DNA of 59,676 nucleotides, taken from assembly GCA_021776115.1 (NCBI GenBank), contig JAJFGN010000046.1, forward strand, positions 1-59,676. Reading direction: 5' to 3'. Below, in pieces: positions 32,595 through 41,566 of this stretch (its first letter is position 1; each line of letters starts with the position of its first letter). The stretch comes from Kiloniellaceae bacterium. Its GTDB lineage: Bacteria > Pseudomonadota > Alphaproteobacteria > Kiloniellales > J153. The translations under genes were made by a program, and so were the position numbers. The notes below the pieces were generated by a model that saw only the letters and a program-made list of their open reading frames with translations, was not told where the DNA came from and made no database searches.

Positions 32595-33593
32595 TTAATC
32601 CAGTCTGTCTAGAATCGGGGCGACACCGTCCTTGAAGGCATCCACGGCGGGCAAATTCAGGTGCCGCTCAATATGGCGCAGCAGAGGCTCGGCTTCGTCC
32701 GCCGCCATGTGCGAGGTGTTGACGGACACCCCGACGAAGCGCGCGGCCGGATTGGTGAGCCGGGCCGCCGCCAGGTTCGCCTCGATGCACACCGTCAGCT
32801 CAGGTACGGGATACTCCGGCAATCCGCGCATATGGCGCCGGGTCGGCTCGTGGCAAAGGACCAGGGCGTCGGCTTGCGCGCCGTGCAGCAGGCCCAGGCT
32901 GACCCCGGCAAAAGACGCATGAAACAGCGAGCCTTGCCCCTCGATCAGATCCCAATGATCCGGCTCGTTCGCGGGCGAAAGCCACTCAATCGCGCCGGAG
33001 ATGAAGTCGGCCACGACCGCGTCGACGGAAATCCCCGACCCGGCGATCAAGATTCCGGTCTGCCCTGTGGCGCGCAGCTCCGCCTTCATACCGCGTGCAC
33101 GCATTTCCCGCTCTAGGGCCAGGCTCGTGTACATCTTGCCCACCGAGCAGTCGGTGCCCACGGTCAAAAGCCGCTTGCCGCTGCGCTTGCGGCCGTTGCC
33201 GACCTCGAAGCTTCGGTTGGGATGGCGTACGTCGAAGAGGCGGCGGTTATGCTGGGCCGCGATCGCGGCCAGGCTCGGCACGTCGGCCAAGCGGTTATGC
33301 AGCCCGGCGGCCAGATCGAAACCCAGGATAAGGGCGCTCTCAAGTAAGCCCATCCAGGCCTCGGAAATCACGCCGCCCCGGTTCGCGACGCCCACCACCA
33401 GGGTCTTGGCCCCGGCAGCGGCCGCGTCTTCGAGGGTCATGTCGGTCAGGCCCAGATCGGCCTTGCAGCCCTCGAGGCGCAATTGCCCGACGCACCACTC
33501 CGGCCGCCAATGCGCGATGCCCTGAGCCGTCTTGGCCGCCAGCGGATCCCCGGCGTCGCCGAGAAACAGCAGGTAAGGGTGCTGGATCGCCAT
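32595..33593 (-). CDS. dgcN: DgcN (DUF1611), D-glutamate N-acetyltransferase
   Basis: A 332-residue DUF1611 protein with a P-loop-like site, TVGTDCSVGKMYTSLALE, and the Rossmann-type AAAAGAKTLVVGVANRGGVI. Other conserved parts are DLIEGQGSLFHASFAGVSLG and CHEPTRRHMRGLPEYPVP. In the described marine D-glutamate route DgcN acetylates D-Glu and DgcA racemises the product. The pair here is a two-gene operon (dgcN first). Its usual LysR-type regulator DgcR is not in the window. Confidence 0.87.
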   Translation of the reverse strand: MAIQHPYLLFLGDAGDPLAAKTAQGIAHWRPEWCVGQLRLEGCKADLGLTDMTLEDAAAAGAKTLVVGVANRGGVISEAWMGLLESALILGFDLAAGLHNRLADVPSLAAIAAQHNRRLFDVRHPNRSFEVGNGRKRSGKRLLTVGTDCSVGKMYTSLALEREMRARGMKAELRATGQTGILIAGSGISVDAVVADFISGAIEWLSPANEPDHWDLIEGQGSLFHASFAGVSLGLLHGAQADALVLCHEPTRRHMRGLPEYPVPELTVCIEANLAAARLTNPAARFVGVSVNTSHMAADEAEPLLRHIERHLNLPAVDAFKDGVAPILDRLD

Positions 33594-33712
33594 GTATTTC
33601 CCAATGCTCCCCTGGTTTTGATTTAACCCTTAGTATAGCCCGAAAAAGGCGGTTTCCGCACGCTAAAAGGACTGAGTATCAGGGTGTTCCAGACAGGGAT
33701 TGACACCGAGAA

Positions 33713-34942
33713 TCAGAGGGTTGCCAGGTCCGGCAGCCGATCCTTGTCGATATGCCGGTCAACCGCGGGCAGGGGGTACTTGAGGCCGGTGGCGCAGTTG
33801 AACAACACCGCCGTCTCATCCGATTTCACGCGGCCGTCCGCGAGGGCGGCCTTGTAGGCGGCATAGGTCGCGGCCCCCTCCGGGCACAGCAGCAGACCTT
33901 CCTTCGAGGCGACTTCACGCAGCGCCGCCAGGATCGCCTCGTCGGGAACCGCGATGGCGAAACCCTTGGAGGCGCGCACCGCGCGCAAGATCAGAAAGTC
34001 GCCAACCGCGATCGGCACCCGGATGCCGGCCGCCACGGTATGGGCGTTCTCCCAAAGCGGCGCATGTTCCTCCCCGGCCTCGTAGGCCTTGACGATGGGG
34101 GCGCACCCGGTCGCCTGCACGGCCACCATGCGCGGCCGCTTGGACCCGATCCAGCCGATCGCCTCCAACTCGTCGAACGCCTTCCACATGCCGATCAGGC
34201 CGGTGCCGCCGCCAGTCGGATAGAAGATCACGTCCGGCAACTCCCAGCCGAACTGCTCGGCCAGTTCCAGGCCCATGGTCTTCTTGCCCTCGATCCGGTA
34301 GGGCTCCTTCAAGGTCGAGACATCGAACCAGCCCGGCGATTCCTTGCCCGCGCCGACGATCTTGCCGCAGTCGTTGATCAGGCCGTTGACCTTGTATACC
34401 GCCGCGCCCTGAAGCTCGATCTCGGAGACGTTGATTTCCGGCGTGTCATCGGGACAGAAGATGGTCGTGCGCAGGCCCGCCTGGCTGGCATAGGCCGCCA
34501 TGGCCGCGCCGGCGTTGCCGTTCGTCGGCATGGCCAAATGCGCCAGGCCCAGCTCTTTCGCCATCGCGACCGCGAGGGCCAGGCCGCGCGCCTTGAACGA
34601 GCCGGTCGGTAAGCGCCCCTCGTCCTTCACGATCACCTGGCCGTCGCTCAGATGCGCGAGGGGGATCAGCGGGGTCACGACCTCGCCGAGGCTGACCACA
34701 TGCGCCGCCTCGCGCACGGGCAGGAATTCCCGGTAGCGCCAGAAGCCGGTTGTCCGGGTGGCCAGCACCTCCTTCGACACCGCCTTGGCGAGGGCCTCCA
34801 GATCGTAGCGCACCAGAAGCGGCTTTCCGGCTTCGGAAAGTCCCTGCACCCGGCCGGCCTCGTAGCGCTGACCGGTCATGGAGCATTCCAAATGGGTGAC
34901 GAAGTTGGGAAGCTCCTGGGTCAGGACAGGATCGAGTTTCAT
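33713..34942 (-). CDS. threonine synthase-type PLP enzyme
   Basis: A 409-residue pyridoxal-phosphate enzyme of fold type II. An N-terminal region with LECSMTGQRY is followed by the PLP-Lys site KDEGRLPTGSFKARGLALAV (SFKxRG), the phosphate loop PTGGGTGLIGMW and TNGNAGAAMAAYAS. The whole matches threonine synthase, O-phospho-L-homoserine to threonine. It lies 120 bp after dgcN but is probably a separate transcript, and could act on another beta-substituted amino acid. Confidence 0.88.
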   Translation of the reverse strand: MKLDPVLTQELPNFVTHLECSMTGQRYEAGRVQGLSEAGKPLLVRYDLEALAKAVSKEVLATRTTGFWRYREFLPVREAAHVVSLGEVVTPLIPLAHLSDGQVIVKDEGRLPTGSFKARGLALAVAMAKELGLAHLAMPTNGNAGAAMAAYASQAGLRTTIFCPDDTPEINVSEIELQGAAVYKVNGLINDCGKIVGAGKESPGWFDVSTLKEPYRIEGKKTMGLELAEQFGWELPDVIFYPTGGGTGLIGMWKAFDELEAIGWIGSKRPRMVAVQATGCAPIVKAYEAGEEHAPLWENAHTVAAGIRVPIAVGDFLILRAVRASKGFAIAVPDEAILAALREVASKEGLLLCPEGAATYAAYKAALADGRVKSDETAVLFNCATGLKYPLPAVDRHIDKDRLPDLATL

Positions 34943-35309
34943 GACAGCCTCGCTGTTTGGATCTCAAGCGGATTTCGACCCAGGACCCGGGGGAACGGGG
35001 AAAGCGGCCGCCGGAGAAAATTGAAGGTCCCACCTTACATAAATGATAGCCGTTCATCCGCAAGCGCAAAGCTTCGGCGAACATCCGCTTTGTTCCGTCT
35101 TACCGTTGATTGCTATATTCCTTTCCTCAGGGTGTCATTGCCGGACTTGATCCACGGGTCGTGGCCCGAGGACAGGCCCGGCAATCCATCGAAGCCGGAG
35201 ACTCGCTCGCCGATGGGCCTTCGGGTCAAGCCCGAGGGTGACAATGGAAGTGTAGGTGGACTTCGGCAAATCACTGAAACCGAGCAATTCATTTTAAGTC
35301 GGACACTCA
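34943..35309. other. intergenic region with a palindromic repeat
   Basis: 367 bases between divergent threonine synthase and glycerate kinase. No gene. Its right half is the dispersed-type repeat listed separately; the left half should hold the promoters. Confidence 0.55.
35132..35246. repeat. imperfect palindromic intergenic repeat
   Basis: The left end TGTCATTGCCGGACTTGATC is roughly mirrored by the right end (revcomp starting TTGTCACCCTCGGGCTTGAC), with inner GCCCGAGGA / GGGCCTTCGGG segments. The TGTCATTGCCGG...CGGCAATCCATCG type of element is common between genes of alphaproteobacteria. Only this copy is in the window. Confidence 0.65.
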
Positions 35310-36599
35310 ATGACACTTGAACCCAAGGTGTTTCTGAAAACCCTTTTCGAGGCGGCGGTCGCGGCGGCCGACCCGGCGCGCTGCGTGCCGCCGAACCTGC
35401 CGGACCCGCCCAAGGGGCGGACCCTCGTGGTGGGGGCCGGAAAGGCGGCGGCGGCGATGGCCAAGGCGGTGGAGGACCACTGGACGGGGCCCCTGGAAGG
35501 TCTGGTCGTGACCCGCTATGGCCATACCGCGCCGTGCCGGCGGATCGAGGTTGTCGAGGCGTCCCACCCGGTTCCCGACAGCGCGGGGCGCGAAGCCTCG
35601 TCTCGGATTTTGAAGATGGTCGGCGGGCTTACCGCCGACGATTTGGTCTTGTGCCTTATCTCGGGCGGTGGCTCCGCCTTGATGGCCGCGCCGGCGGCCG
35701 GGCTAACGCTCGAGGACAAGCGGCGCGTGACATCGCTGCTTTTGCGTTCGGGCGCGACGATCGGCGAGATCAACTGCGTCCGCAAACACCTCTCCGCCAT
35801 CAAGGGCGGCCGCCTGGCCGCCGCCTGCGCGCCCGCGCGGGTCGCGACCCTGGCGATATCGGATGTGCCGGGCGACGATCTTTCGGCGATCGCCTCGGGA
35901 CCCACGGTGCCCGACCCGACGAGCTTCGGCGATGCCCTGGCGGTTTTGGAGTCCTATGGCATCGATCAACCGCTTGAGGTTGTCAGGCACTTACAAGCGG
36001 GCCGGGAGGAGACGCCAAAGCCTGGTGATCCACGTTTCGCCCGCATAGAGACGAAGCTGATCGCGACCCCGCAACAATCGCTCGAAGCGGCGGCGCGGGT
36101 CGCGCGCGAGGCCGGTATCGCCCCGGTTATTCTTGGCGACAGCATCGAAGGTGAAGCGCGCGAGGTCGCGCTCATGCACGCGGGCATCGCGCGCCAGGTC
36201 GCCCGTCACGGGCAGCCCGCGTCCGCGCCCGCCGTGTTGCTCTCGGGCGGCGAGACGACGGTCACGGTGCGTGGTGAGGGCCGTGGTGGGCGCAACCTGG
36301 AATTTCTGTTGGCTCTCGCCGTGGCCCTGGACGGTGCGGCCGGTATCCACGCCTTGGCTTGCGACACCGACGGCATCGATGGCACCGAAGACAATGCCGG
36401 CGCGATACTCGGTCCCGGCAGCCTGGCCCGCGCCCGGGGTTTAGGTCTCGATGCGCGCGCCCGTCTGGCCGACAACGACGGTTACAGCTTTTTCTCCAGG
36501 CTCGACGATCTGATTGTCACCGGCCCCACCCGCACGAACGTCAACGACTTCCGGGCCATTCTGATCGAGGGCGATACTGCGGGCATCTCGAAGAGTTAG
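35310..36599 (+). CDS. glycerate 2-kinase (GckA/MOFRL family)
   Basis: A 429-residue kinase that phosphorylates D-glycerate at C2. The N-terminal DUF4147 domain shows LVVGAGKAAAAMAKAVE, ASHPVPDSAGREAS, LCLISGGGSALMAAPA and LRSGATIGEINCVRKHLSAI; the C-terminal MOFRL domain has LLSGGETTVTV, RGGRNLEFLLALA and ACDTDGIDGTEDNAGAILGP. The stop overlaps the convergent HupE-like stop by four bases (TTAG). Confidence 0.93.
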   Translation: MTLEPKVFLKTLFEAAVAAADPARCVPPNLPDPPKGRTLVVGAGKAAAAMAKAVEDHWTGPLEGLVVTRYGHTAPCRRIEVVEASHPVPDSAGREASSRILKMVGGLTADDLVLCLISGGGSALMAAPAAGLTLEDKRRVTSLLLRSGATIGEINCVRKHLSAIKGGRLAAACAPARVATLAISDVPGDDLSAIASGPTVPDPTSFGDALAVLESYGIDQPLEVVRHLQAGREETPKPGDPRFARIETKLIATPQQSLEAAARVAREAGIAPVILGDSIEGEAREVALMHAGIARQVARHGQPASAPAVLLSGGETTVTVRGEGRGGRNLEFLLALAVALDGAAGIHALACDTDGIDGTEDNAGAILGPGSLARARGLGLDARARLADNDGYSFFSRLDDLIVTGPTRTNVNDFRAILIEGDTAGISKS

Positions 36600-37729
36600 G
36601 AAACCGGCCAGCTGAGGCTGAAGGCCCGCTCGACAAACCAAACGGAGGCGACGGCGGCGATGGCAAAGGATCCAAAGCGAAGCGCGACCGGCAGGTAGAA
36701 AGGCGTGCGCGCGGCCCAGAGCGCGAGCGGCAGGAACACCGCGACGATGGCAAGTTGTCCGAGTTCAACGCCCGCGTTGAAGCTGAATAAGGACAGCAAC
36801 AAACCCTTGGCCGGTAGACCGAGATCGCTAAGCGCTCCCGCGAAGCCAACGCCGTGAACCAACCCAAAACCGAAGGCGACCAGCCAAATCCCACGTGTGA
36901 CCAGAGGGAAGATGTTGTTGAGCGCGGCGAGCACGATTGAGGCGGCGATCGCGGGCTCGATCAGGCGCGCCGGTAAGTCCAGCCAACCGGCGCTGGCGAG
37001 GCCCAAGGTGATGGAGTGGGCGACGGTGAAGGCGGTGACCACCTTCACCACTTCGGAAAGGGCGCCGCGCGGTTTCTGGGGCTGCCATCCACCGCCGTCA
37101 GCCCGGCGCAAAACCGCGGGCAGTAGCAGCGAGATCAGAAACAAGACATGGTCGAAGCCGATCCAGATGTGCCAGACACCTTCCTGCGCGTAGACAGCGG
37201 CCTGCCTCCAGGCGCTGTCATCGCCATCTTGCGTGCTCCAACTTGGGCGCGATGGGCTGAGAATGCTGGCCGAGGTCGCGCCGTTCCAATCGACTTGAAG
37301 CAACCCGCGATGTTGCGCGTCGAGATCGAAGAAGAGGGAGTAGCGCAGTTCCAAGTCCTCGAAGGCTCCCATGCAGTCGGCGGTGAACTGCATCACGCTG
37401 TAGGTGCCGTCGCTTCGTTCTTCCACCAGGTGATTTGTCGCCTTTGCCGGGCATGCCCTTTCGTCGGCGCGCAGCACCAGACGCGCCAAGGCATAGGCCG
37501 CGACGACGTCGTGCCGCGCGCGCAGTTCGCCCCAAGTGATTGCGCCGTCGCCGTCGCCGTCCAAGCCGATGGCATAGTCCAGATCGCGGAGCGCGATGTC
37601 CCAGCGGCCTTGGATCGCGCCGTTTTCAATGCTCAGGCTCAATGTGCTGTCGCTCGGCTTGTGGGCCTCGGCAGTTACCGGGCTGAGGATTAGGAGCGCG
37701 AAAAATACCGCGCGTATCATTTGGGACAT
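36596..37729 (-). CDS. HupE/UreJ-type membrane protein with EF-hand loop
   Basis: A 377-residue protein: signal peptide, a 170-residue periplasmic domain, then six or seven TM spans. The membrane part has HIWIGFDHVLFLISLLLPAV, AHSITLGLAS, VHGVGFAGALSD and FNAGVELGQ, typical of HupE/UreJ_2 proteins linked to nickel/cobalt transport. The periplasmic domain contains a textbook calcium loop, DGDGDGAITWGE (residues 57-68). Last gene of a block with TPR and DUF4331 genes. Metal transport is a family guess. Confidence 0.87.
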   Translation of the reverse strand: MSQMIRAVFFALLILSPVTAEAHKPSDSTLSLSIENGAIQGRWDIALRDLDYAIGLDGDGDGAITWGELRARHDVVAAYALARLVLRADERACPAKATNHLVEERSDGTYSVMQFTADCMGAFEDLELRYSLFFDLDAQHRGLLQVDWNGATSASILSPSRPSWSTQDGDDSAWRQAAVYAQEGVWHIWIGFDHVLFLISLLLPAVLRRADGGGWQPQKPRGALSEVVKVVTAFTVAHSITLGLASAGWLDLPARLIEPAIAASIVLAALNNIFPLVTRGIWLVAFGFGLVHGVGFAGALSDLGLPAKGLLLSLFSFNAGVELGQLAIVAVFLPLALWAARTPFYLPVALRFGSFAIAAVASVWFVERAFSLSWPVS

Positions 37730-37733
37730 TTTC

Positions 37734-38933
37734 CTACCCCTTATCCAGCTGTCGTATCAGAGCACGAATCGACACGTCTTCGAGCCCTGTTTCCGTAACC
37801 CACTTCAGGACCGGCCCAGCGCGCTCCGGCGCTCCGGCGGCGAGTGCGGCTTGTAGAACCAGGGCCGTGTCTTGCGGTTCCTTCTGAACCGCCCAATTCG
37901 CTTCCGCCAAGCGCAGGGCGGACTCGGGTTGCCTGAGGACTTCGAGATGGAACCGCGCTTCCTCGCGCTGGTGCAGGGTGCTGCCGCGCCGATTGCTTGC
38001 GTCAAAACGCGCCTCGAGCATGGCGCGGTATTCGTTGGCTGTGTCGCGGCCTAAACGGTCTTCGGCGATGGCGAGGCGCAACAGCAAGGCATCGATACGG
38101 GTCTCGCCGTCGAGCAACGCTCGCGCTTCCTCCACGCGGTCTTGCTCCAGCAGGAGGTCGGCATAGGCGCCGAGCAAATAGACATCGCGCCGCCCGAGGT
38201 CGAGCGCCGCGCGGAAACGCCGTTCGGCTTCTTCGTTGTCCCCGATACGCGCCGCGATCTCCCCCAGGTTTGTCAAAGCCCAAAGCCGCAAGCGGTCATC
38301 GTTCGCTTCCGCCGCGATGCTTTGCTTCAGGCGATCTTGGCCCTGAGCGGCCTGACCGGTCAGGCTCATGACGCGGCCGACACAGGTCGCCGTGATTAGG
38401 GGATGAAGATTCTTGGGCAAGCGGCGGCAGCTTTGCAGCGCCTCGCCGTTGCGGCCCTTTACCTGAAGGACGAAGGCCCGGGTGAGTAGGGCTTGCGCAT
38501 GATCCGGTTGCGCTTTCAAGACGCGGGCCAGATCTTCCAGCGCGGTATCGAAATCATGCCGGCTTTGGTGCAGTCCCGCGCGCAAGACCAGAACCTCGAC
38601 CGGTGGCTCATCAAGATCCCACCAGGGTCTTAGCGCCGCCTCGGCATAGCCGTAGTAGCGCGGGTCGGCCTCGGCGCGGCCCAAGTCCATGTAGCGGCGG
38701 GCGAGGGAGAGGGCTAAGCGTAGGTTCTCGCGATCTTTGTTGAGTTGCGCGCGCAATTTTTGGAGCGTGCGCAACGCTTCCTTTCCGGGTGTTGGAAGTT
38801 TTTCCAGAACCACGTCGTCGTGGAAGGGGATATAGGGTTCGGCACCAACTTTGCCGCCAACGAAGCCCGCGCAAAACACAAAGGCCACGCAGAGGGTGCG
38901 GGTGGTGCTAGGTCTTCTTACTTGGCGCTGCAT
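37734..38933 (-). CDS. secreted TPR-repeat protein
   Basis: A 399-residue protein: signal peptide (TLCVAFVFCAGFVGGKVGA), then several tetratricopeptide repeats, such as LEDLARVLKAQPDHAQALLT, ALTNLGEIAARIGDNEEAER and AYADLLLEQDRVEEARALLD. It should act as a periplasmic protein scaffold. Four bases separate it from the HupE-like gene, so the two are co-translated. A terminator lies between it and DUF4331. Confidence 0.88.
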   Translation of the reverse strand: MQRQVRRPSTTRTLCVAFVFCAGFVGGKVGAEPYIPFHDDVVLEKLPTPGKEALRTLQKLRAQLNKDRENLRLALSLARRYMDLGRAEADPRYYGYAEAALRPWWDLDEPPVEVLVLRAGLHQSRHDFDTALEDLARVLKAQPDHAQALLTRAFVLQVKGRNGEALQSCRRLPKNLHPLITATCVGRVMSLTGQAAQGQDRLKQSIAAEANDDRLRLWALTNLGEIAARIGDNEEAERRFRAALDLGRRDVYLLGAYADLLLEQDRVEEARALLDGETRIDALLLRLAIAEDRLGRDTANEYRAMLEARFDASNRRGSTLHQREEARFHLEVLRQPESALRLAEANWAVQKEPQDTALVLQAALAAGAPERAGPVLKWVTETGLEDVSIRALIRQLDKG

Positions 38934-38983
38934 GTGTTCGATCCTCTCCTTCCATCGGCAACAAGGTTGTTGCCGCGGAACTC

Positions 38984-39019
38984 AAAAAAGGTGGGGCGGG
39001 CCCGCGATGAGCCCGCCCC
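38984..39019 (-). terminator. rho-independent terminator after the DUF4331 gene
   Basis: On the minus strand GGGGCGGG and CCCGCCCC pair around an 11-base loop, followed by ACC and six Ts. It sits 17 bases after the DUF4331 stop, before the TPR gene. It would attenuate the TPR-HupE part relative to DUF4331. Confidence 0.85.
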
Positions 39020-39035
39020 TCATTAACTCCGGGAC

Positions 39036-40643
39036 TTAGAGGTCGTCTCCGGTCTTGGCTGGGTCGCCGTGATGGCCGTGGTTGCGGCCGTTCAGCGGTG
39101 TTGCGGCATAGGGGAAGACATCGTTGTAGGTAATGTCGTTAGCCGACACACCGTCGAAGTCCGCCTGAATAGTGTCGTCGGCCGGCGTGACCGGCTGACC
39201 CCGGACTAGGGGCGGAGCGCCCAGAGCCAGGAGAGCAATGTCGTCGACATCGTCGCCGAAGCGCCGGCCATTCGGCCAGCCGCCGGGGATGAAACCGCCG
39301 TTGCCGAAGGGATCCTGAAATTCACTCTTCAGGACGTCGCCGCCGAAGACACCGAGCCGATTGAAGCCGTCCTGGCCCGCCAGGCGCGCCGGCCCGGTGG
39401 TCAGATCGACCTTGATCAGGTCCGGGATGTAGATGCCGACGATCAGCGAGTTGCCATTGACGTCGGTCAGCGGCGTGGTGCCGCCTAGCGCGGCGGTCAG
39501 CTCGGGGTTCGCGGCGAAGTCGAGGAAGAGCTCTTCGTCGCGAGTCGGCTTCACGCGGTTGTAGAGGTCCTTGCGGGCGATCGAAATCAAGGCCTCGTTG
39601 AACAACGGGTTGCCCTGGCGAGCGACTTGAATGTAGCGGCCCGAAGTACGCTCGAAAGCCATGCCGCGGGAGTCGTCGCCATTATCTTCATCGGCATCGT
39701 CATTGTAGTCATCATCGCCATCGTACCCAGCAAATTTCTTAGCCGGCTTCTTCTCCAGCTTGGTCTTCTGCTGGCGCGAGGTCGTGGCATAAACGCCGGC
39801 AATCTTCTCTTCACCCAGTTCACTCATGGGGACGTTTAGAACGATCGTGTGAACGTTAAAGCCGCCCTGACTGTCGAAGGATTTGGCGGGGCTCGGGTTG
39901 AACTCGTCGGCGCCGCCGAAGGCGAAGTCCAGATCGAAGATCGACTGGATGTCGGCGTAGAAACCGTCATCGCGCTGACCGGCGAAAACTTGGTATCCGC
40001 CGGGAAGATTGGCGATTGCGTTACGGGTGTAGAAGTCGAGGTTGTCGATGCTGTTCACGCCTTCCTTGGCCGGCATGTCGCCGTCGTTGCCCTGGTTGTA
40101 CAGCGGCGTCACGAAGCCCTGGTTGTTCGGCGGTACCTGCACGCCGGTGCCGAGGACGGTCCTCTCGCCGGTGCGGTGATCGACCTTGGTGATGGTGTAG
40201 GTCTGTCGCAGGTTCTGGAACGGTGAGAAGCCTTCCCCGTCGAGATCGGTGCCGATCACGCCCGTGTAAGCTTGCAGGATCGTATTGCGGTTCTGGAACC
40301 GGGTTTCGAAATCGAACTGATAGCTGATGGACTTGCGGCCTTCCGCGATGTCCTCACCGAGGGCTACGTGAATCTCGTAGCGCACGCGGTCGTCGAAGCG
40401 GTAGTTGTTGGGGCCGATGCCGGGTTCCTCAAAGGGATAAACGGCCAAGGCTGTGCTGAGGTACTGGGTTTGAGATCCCTCATCCTGACTGACGAAAGCA
40501 TACACGTCGGTCGTGTTGGCTGCATCGTCCAGGGTGATCAGGGGCGCATCCATGTGGCTGGACGCGTATAGCGGCGCAAGAGGCGTGGCTGCCAACAAGG
40601 CGGCTCCTCCCAGGACGCGAAGGACAGATTTATTGAGGCGCAT
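39036..40643 (-). CDS. DUF4331 secreted protein
   Basis: A 535-residue exported protein. The signal peptide (VLRVLGGAALLAATPLAPLY) ends before SSHMDAPLITLDDAANTTDV, the family signature. A beta-rich domain follows (VRYEIHVALGED, NVHTIVLNVPMSELGEEKIA). Residues 307-324 are an acidic loop, YDGDDDYNDDADEDNGDD, a likely calcium- or metal-binding insert. Function of the family is unknown, but it recurs beside TPR and HupE-like genes and ECF sigma factors. Followed by a strong terminator, so probably the most highly expressed gene of the block. Confidence 0.92.
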   Translation of the reverse strand: MRLNKSVLRVLGGAALLAATPLAPLYASSHMDAPLITLDDAANTTDVYAFVSQDEGSQTQYLSTALAVYPFEEPGIGPNNYRFDDRVRYEIHVALGEDIAEGRKSISYQFDFETRFQNRNTILQAYTGVIGTDLDGEGFSPFQNLRQTYTITKVDHRTGERTVLGTGVQVPPNNQGFVTPLYNQGNDGDMPAKEGVNSIDNLDFYTRNAIANLPGGYQVFAGQRDDGFYADIQSIFDLDFAFGGADEFNPSPAKSFDSQGGFNVHTIVLNVPMSELGEEKIAGVYATTSRQQKTKLEKKPAKKFAGYDGDDDYNDDADEDNGDDSRGMAFERTSGRYIQVARQGNPLFNEALISIARKDLYNRVKPTRDEELFLDFAANPELTAALGGTTPLTDVNGNSLIVGIYIPDLIKVDLTTGPARLAGQDGFNRLGVFGGDVLKSEFQDPFGNGGFIPGGWPNGRRFGDDVDDIALLALGAPPLVRGQPVTPADDTIQADFDGVSANDITYNDVFPYAATPLNGRNHGHHGDPAKTGDDL

Positions 40644-41017
40644 CGTTAACTACTCCGTTCGTTGCACTCGAGCGACCGGCGGATCCGGTCGTCATCGGAT
40701 GATTGAGCCGTCCCGGCAACGAAGGTCATGATGGCCTTTAGGTCTGTGTGAAGACCCAATCGTCAAGCCGCACGATGCCCTGTTGTATCCGGTAACCAAC
40801 TCGTTGAGCGGCAGTGCCGCTATCCGACATACCCCGCCTTACGTCGGGCGCAGGGAGCTTGGATGCAGTCGTGGAGGATCTTTTTGAGAAAATCGCGAAG
40901 TCGTGGCGCAGGCGCCGATACCGATGATCGGTGCCCGAGGCCAGCGTGCTTCGCTCGCTAAAAAGAGAGAAGGAAATCGAAGATGGAAAGCCGCGCGACG
41001 GGCGGCGTCCAGTTAGC
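40644..41017. other. 374-bp region upstream of DUF4331
   Basis: No gene on either strand. It should carry the DUF4331 promoter, perhaps for the ECF sigma encoded upstream. Several -35/-10-like pairs exist but none recurs convincingly before the other genes of the block. Confidence 0.4.
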
Positions 41018-41566
41018 TTACGATCCGAGGATCTCGCCGCTGATGTACATTAGAGCGCCGCCCTGGCTGAAAATCATTGGGTGCGAAGTGCCGGCGGGAA
41101 TCGCGAGGTAATCACCCTGTTCATAGTGCTCCTCGCCGATCGTCGCGTCTCCGGCAATCATATAGCATTCTTCGGTTTTGGTGTGTTGATGCGGCAGTAA
41201 TTCGGCGCCCGGCGCCATGCGCAAAAGATACGATTCCGTCCCCAATTTCCGGTCGATCAAGAGCTGTTTTTTCTCGACGCCCGGCAGGATCTCCACCCAG
41301 ACACCCTCGTTCGCGCGGATCGACACCTTGATGTCGCTCCAGGGCGTGACATCGATGGCCGCTTCAATCCGACTCCATACCTCGTCCGGCGGCTCGATCG
41401 GTGTAGCGCCCTGCTCTAGGGGCGCAAGCCGCTGTTCCCACTGAGCCACCAGATCTTGCAGCCCGGGGTCTTGCAACATCTCCGCGACAAATCGCTGGCG
41501 GGCGTCGGGGGCGAGCGTTCCCAGAACGTATTCGCCTGCGCGACGCTGCATATCGGCGGCGGTCAT
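41018..41566 (-). CDS. cupin-containing anti-sigma factor
   Basis: A 182-residue cytoplasmic regulator. ATG at 41566 overlaps the sigma gene stop (ATGA); the frame is open further but that part has no homology. Residues 5-71 (RRAGEYVLGTLAPDARQRFV ... PPDEVWSRIEAAID) look like the RskA-type anti-sigma helix bundle, not the zinc-cysteine domain of ChrR. The C-terminal half is a cupin with ligands His126, His128, Glu132 and His162 (LLPHQHTKTEECYMI, IPAGTSHPM). No TM span. It probably releases the sigma when the cupin's metal or ligand changes. Confidence 0.88.
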   Translation of the reverse strand: MTAADMQRRAGEYVLGTLAPDARQRFVAEMLQDPGLQDLVAQWEQRLAPLEQGATPIEPPDEVWSRIEAAIDVTPWSDIKVSIRANEGVWVEILPGVEKKQLLIDRKLGTESYLLRMAPGAELLPHQHTKTEECYMIAGDATIGEEHYEQGDYLAIPAGTSHPMIFSQGGALMYISGEILGS

